A program made the translations under genes and the position numbers. Under the pieces are notes generated by a model that worked only from the letters and a program-made list of their open reading frames with translations, searched no databases and was not told the origin of the DNA. Source: Candidatus Binatus soli (GTDB taxonomy: Bacteria > Desulfobacterota > Binatia > Binatales > Binataceae). Taken from it: 64,000 nucleotides of DNA. Of the stretch, positions 60,742-64,000 are shown piece by piece. The DNA lies in the NCBI GenBank assembly GCA_002479255.1, contig DLMJ01000030.1, positions 78,848 to 142,847 of the forward strand. The letters are read 5' to 3'. Each line of letters begins with the position of its first letter. Within the stretch, counting starts at the first letter, position 1.

Positions 60742-61929
60742 TCAGCCCTTGGGAAGCAGCAAGATGCGCTCACCGATCATGTTCTTCTGCACCGCCGAGG
60801 TGCCGCCCGCGATCGTCACTCCCTCCGACCCCAGAATCCGGCGCATCCAGTCGCCCTCGGGCGCGAACGGGGTATGGCGCTCGAGCAGCGCGTACTCGCC
60901 AAGCAGCCGGGTGATGAACTTGGTCATCCGCTGGCCCAAGTCGGTCGAGAGCAGCTTGGAAATCGACGCTTCGGGTCCGGGCTGCTGACCCTTGAGGCGC
61001 TTGGAGAGGCTGCGCAAGCCGTTGTACTTCTTGGCGGTCGTTTCGATCGCGAACTGCGCGATTTGCTGGCGGATGTCGTTGTCCTCGATGGCGGGCCGGC
61101 CATTTATATTCACGGCCTTGGCGATCTGGACGAGTTGATGGAGCAACTGTTCGGTGCCGCCGAGCGTCTCGCCGATTCCGAACCGCTCGTGCATCAGGGT
61201 CGAGACCAGCACCTGCCATCCCATGTTGAGCGGGCCGAGCAGGTTTTCCTTGGGCACGCGCACGTCCTCGAAAAAGATCTCGTTGAACTCGCTGTCGCCG
61301 GTGATTTGCTTGAGCGGACGGACGCTCACGCCGGGCGCCTTCATATCGACCAGCAACGCGCTCATCCCCTTGTGCTTGGGCACGTCGGGATCGGTGCGCA
61401 CGAATAGCTGCACGAAGTCCGAGCGATGCGCGATCGTGGTCCAGACCTTCTGGCCGTTGACGATAAACTCGTCACCCTTGAGCTCAGCGCGGCACTGGAT
61501 CGACGCGAGGTCCGAGCCCGCGCCCGGCTCCGACATCCCCTCGCACCAAATCTCGTCGCCGGCGAGGATCGGATTCAGGTAGCGCTTTTTTTGCTCGTCG
61601 GTCCCCCATTGCATCAGGGCCGGCCCGGTCATGATCACGCCCAGCACGTTGCATCCCATCGGCAGGTTGAGGCGGGCGAGTTCCTGCTGAAAGATGACCT
61701 GCTCGATGAAGCTGGCGCCGCGTCCGCCGTATTCCTTGGGCCAGGTCAGACCGGCCCATCCCGCGTGGTAGAGTTTTTTGTGCCAGGCCTTGAGGCGCGC
61801 CCAGATTGCGTCGTCGCCGCCGAAATCGATGTCGTCGCTCCTGCCGAGAGCTTGCGGGCGGTTCTCGTCGAGCCATCGCCGCACTTCCATCCGATAAGCG
61901 TCCTGTTCAGGGGTCCAGGTAAAATCCAT
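60742..61929 (-). CDS. Acyl-CoA dehydrogenase
   Basis: 395 residues. MDFTWTPEQDAYRMEVRRWL starts the N-terminal helical domain. FAD and substrate motifs are CEGMSEPGAGSDLASIQCRA and FIVNGQKVWTTIAHRSDFVQ. The C-terminal helical domain ends RILGSEGVTIAGGTSAVQKN. This group is similar to those in steroid and cyclohexane-type degradation. The actual substrate is not determined. It lies 160 nt upstream of the secernin-side genes on the same strand. Confidence 0.93.
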   Translation of the reverse strand: MDFTWTPEQDAYRMEVRRWLDENRPQALGRSDDIDFGGDDAIWARLKAWHKKLYHAGWAGLTWPKEYGGRGASFIEQVIFQQELARLNLPMGCNVLGVIMTGPALMQWGTDEQKKRYLNPILAGDEIWCEGMSEPGAGSDLASIQCRAELKGDEFIVNGQKVWTTIAHRSDFVQLFVRTDPDVPKHKGMSALLVDMKAPGVSVRPLKQITGDSEFNEIFFEDVRVPKENLLGPLNMGWQVLVSTLMHERFGIGETLGGTEQLLHQLVQIAKAVNINGRPAIEDNDIRQQIAQFAIETTAKKYNGLRSLSKRLKGQQPGPEASISKLLSTDLGQRMTKFITRLLGEYALLERHTPFAPEGDWMRRILGSEGVTIAGGTSAVQKNMIGERILLLPKG

Positions 61930-62089
61930 TTGGCTCGAAAATCTCCTTTTTCAGTGACCGGTGCGTCCAGTATTCGGCCACGTCAGACAGGCCTGATACT
62001 CTGGTATCTCTTGAGTAGCGCCCATGCGGACTGCGGAGCAAGCCCCGCGCGCGGGGTGGTGGGGTTTCGCTATCGCATCATGATGCTGC

Positions 62090-62539
62090 TCAGTTGCCGC
62101 GCTCTGGCGCGGAACCCTCGGGCGCGAACTGCACCTTCTGACCTGCAAAGATTGCTTCAAATGATAGTTGAGCCTTTGAGGAACCGGCCGTCACGACGAT
62201 TCCATAGGTACCGGGGTGGGGAAGAGACATGTTGACGTTGATTGCGACGGGTATCTTCACTGATGCCCCTTTGGGGAAATCCGGAGCAATCTGACCAGTT
62301 TCCACCTGGCCTTTCATTTCCGGGATTATCGGAACTCCGGCCTCGTCGGCAATTACAACGTTCAGCGGGTATTTGATGCCGACTTCATCGGACGTGAAAC
62401 CAAGGCCCATCGCGATGGCAAGATGAACCGGCGCCGGGTAGTTTGCCGCTCGGAACAAATTCCAGCCGCCGCCCAGGACAAAGACTTTGCCGCCAACCGC
62501 CTGGGCCGCATCGGCAAGCAAAGCATATTCGATCTTCAT
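62090..62539 (-). CDS. DUF6941-family protein
   Basis: 149 residues from MKIEYALLADAAQAVGGKVF. GGAGGT 5 nt upstream fixes the ATG at 62539, where the longer ORF start at 62608 has none. The VFVLGGGWNLFRAANYPAPV region and a beta-rich rest match DUF6941, whose role is not known. No signal peptide is present. Confidence 0.82.
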   Translation of the reverse strand: MKIEYALLADAAQAVGGKVFVLGGGWNLFRAANYPAPVHLAIAMGLGFTSDEVGIKYPLNVVIADEAGVPIIPEMKGQVETGQIAPDFPKGASVKIPVAINVNMSLPHPGTYGIVVTAGSSKAQLSFEAIFAGQKVQFAPEGSAPERGN

Positions 62540-62620
62540 CTCGTACCTCCACGCGTCATTCGTAGCGTATGTCGCATAGCATACGCGAATGCCGTCGCTG
62601 TCAAACAACGGGGGCTTGTA

Positions 62621-63973
62621 CTAATGAGACGCGGCGCGGGTGAGTTCAGATTCGGCGGCGGACTGCGCGTTGAGAACGCGGACGATATTCTGCGCCATGA
62701 AGCTGCCGAGCAGTTTCTCGCGCGCGGCGGAGTCGAGCTTGCGCGCCTGGCGGCTGACCTCGGCGCCGCGCTCGAGCATCGCAGCCTCGAGCGGCCGGAA
62801 ATGCTTCCATGCGATCGGCGCCAGGCGCTCAGGTGCGGTCGCGACGAGATCCTGAATCTTCTTGAAGCGCCACCATGGCGAGTCGGACGAGGCTCTTTCA
62901 CCGCCAGCGGCCAGAACGGGCGGGAGCGTCCCGGCCACGAACAGCGGAAACGCGATCGCGGTGCACGGCGCGGCGAGCGACGCCCATAGCACGGGGATTG
63001 TGTCCGCGCCGGGCGCGGGGAGTTCGGCGACCATGCTGGCCGTCGTGCCGGCGGCTGAGCCGTGCATGCATAGCGTCGGAGAATCGTCGCGCGCGGCGGG
63101 GTCGCCGGCGGGCGGAGTTTCGCCACGCGCGCCGTGATCGCGGATTATCGCGAGCATCTCGCGGATAGTGCGGCGGCCGTTTCGCGAGACCAGTTCGCGG
63201 CTGCGCGCCAGCCGTCCGCGGGCAGTCAGCGGATCGTCCGCGTCCTTGTTCGAATATGCGGCGGCGAAGTCGAACGATGATTCGCCGTCGCACCATCCCC
63301 GAGCGCGCGCATAGCTTTCTACATCATGCGAGCCGAGGCTGGCCGTGTCGATCGTGAGGCAATTCGAGATGCACGCGCGATCGGCGACGCGGCGCGCGCT
63401 CCATTGGCGGCCGGAACTTTCGAGCACGTAGGCGTCGGCATGATCGGCGATGATGAATCCGCCGCTGTAGCGGAAATCAACGTCGTACCAGGCGGAACCG
63501 CCCTGCCCGTAGCGCTCGATCAACGCGCCGATAATTTCGGCCGCTTCGCGCGCGGTCTTTGAACGCTCGAGGCCGAGGCGGACGAGATCCATCCCGAGCA
63601 AGCCCGTCGAAGGGAGTATCTCGCGCGTGAGCACGGCTTCGTTGCCGATCGCGACCCCGTACTCGTTGAGGCCGTGTTCGAAACCCCAAAGCCAGAAGGG
63701 GCGCGAGCCGATCACGGCGGCGGTCTCGGGGACTTGCGGGATTTCGAGGTACTGGGATTGGACGGTCGCGCCTTGGGGATGGACGCGGCGCGCCGACTGA
63801 AACAGCGGCTGGCATTCGCGCGGCGGGCGGTCGGAGTTTTTGGCGAGGATGGTGGCGCCGGCGTGCGTGTGCGGCGCGAGAACGACGATGGTGTCGCAGG
63901 AAGGGAACTCCCGTTCAGCTGGTTTTGTGGTCTGGTTCACCGTCTTCACGCCCCTGAACGCCGGTGCATTCAC
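62621..63973 (-). CDS. Secernin-type C69/U34 peptidase
   Basis: 450 residues. An N-terminal leader is followed by SCDTIVVLAPHTHAGATILA, with the Cys that would become the Ntn-hydrolase nucleophile after processing, and AKNSDRPPRECQPLF. Further blocks are GNEAVLTREILPSTGLLGMD and SGGFIIADHADAYVLESSGR. Secernins and dipeptidase C69 share this fold. The substrate is unknown. The last base of the window lies 27 nt beyond the start, so its upstream context is not visible. Confidence 0.87.
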   Translation of the reverse strand: MNAPAFRGVKTVNQTTKPAEREFPSCDTIVVLAPHTHAGATILAKNSDRPPRECQPLFQSARRVHPQGATVQSQYLEIPQVPETAAVIGSRPFWLWGFEHGLNEYGVAIGNEAVLTREILPSTGLLGMDLVRLGLERSKTAREAAEIIGALIERYGQGGSAWYDVDFRYSGGFIIADHADAYVLESSGRQWSARRVADRACISNCLTIDTASLGSHDVESYARARGWCDGESSFDFAAAYSNKDADDPLTARGRLARSRELVSRNGRRTIREMLAIIRDHGARGETPPAGDPAARDDSPTLCMHGSAAGTTASMVAELPAPGADTIPVLWASLAAPCTAIAFPLFVAGTLPPVLAAGGERASSDSPWWRFKKIQDLVATAPERLAPIAWKHFRPLEAAMLERGAEVSRQARKLDSAAREKLLGSFMAQNIVRVLNAQSAAESELTRAASH

Positions 63974-64000
63974 CTAAGGAACCTCTGCACAGGTGGTTGA

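Overview
The window is a GC-rich (visibly above 60%) bacterial chromosome segment, densely coded on both strands, without rRNA and without a CRISPR array. Gene content points to an uncultivated soil or sediment proteobacterium-like lineage: molybdenum hydroxylase subunits, several acyl-CoA dehydrogenases, an LLM/F420-type oxidoreductase, a CoA-linked kinase-like phosphotransferase, a secernin-type peptidase, PpiD, and a complete mreBCD-mrdA-rodA cell-shape cluster. The mix resembles Desulfobacterota/Binatota-like genomes. That placement is an inference from gene content only and is held with low confidence.

Layout. 1-2.6 kb: a three-subunit molybdenum hydroxylase (CoxM/CoxS/CoxL-like), its large subunit cut by the window edge. 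2.6-3.6 kb: a HigB/RelE-like toxin and XRE antitoxin pair framed by an 84-bp direct repeat derived from the tail of a broken higA. 3.7-6.9 kb: lipid-type catabolism (phosphotransferase plus acyl-CoA dehydrogenase, and a methyltransferase). 7.1-13.4 kb: a stress-flavoured block (TraR/DksA, DUF2267, BON, a hydrolase-phosphoribosyltransferase fusion, PolX). 13.5-15.6 kb: an IS1595-type element carrying a DUF3800 gene and a 48-residue ORF. 15.65-17.25 kb: a relatively AT-rich cassette of three uncharacterised genes. 17.5-22.5 kb: pncB, prs, rtcB and archease, divergent from a ribosome-hibernation/cold-shock fusion. 23.2-26.6 kb: a small island between an intact tRNA-Lys and a duplicated tRNA-Lys 3' half, holding a radical SAM-STAS fusion and a YadA-like repeat protein. 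The tRNA cluster Pro-Arg-His-Lys follows to 26.93 kb. 27.7-36.8 kb: a lipoprotein, an AI-2E permease fused to a B12-binding-like domain, oxidoreductases, an MFS symporter and a PLP enzyme. 37.2-40.4 kb: a large secreted glycosidase. 40.5-46.2 kb: housekeeping genes (asnS, cvpA-like, trxA, ppiD). 46.28-49.06 kb: an IS1-like element carrying an AAA ATPase and two small genes, bounded by 17-bp direct repeats. 49.2-55.0 kb: mreBCD-mrdA-rodA. 55.0-59.2 kb: a tandemly duplicated GT-C membrane glycosyltransferase, inserted between 40-bp direct repeats. 59.2-64 kb: ammonium transporter, acyl-CoA dehydrogenase, DUF6941 and secernin.

The accessory biology is the most interesting part. Two insertion elements of different transposase families share the same left-end bases (GGTAGTGTC) and both carry cargo. 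One island uses a tRNA-Lys as its boundary. A gene pair was dropped into a convergent gene junction, leaving 40-bp repeats. A three-gene unknown cassette includes a gene whose conserved N-terminus has no ordinary start codon. Unusual domain fusions are AI-2E permease with B12-binding-like, radical SAM with STAS, HPF with cold-shock, and alpha/beta hydrolase with phosphoribosyltransferase. All function statements rest on reading the sequence and remembered family features. No database search was run.
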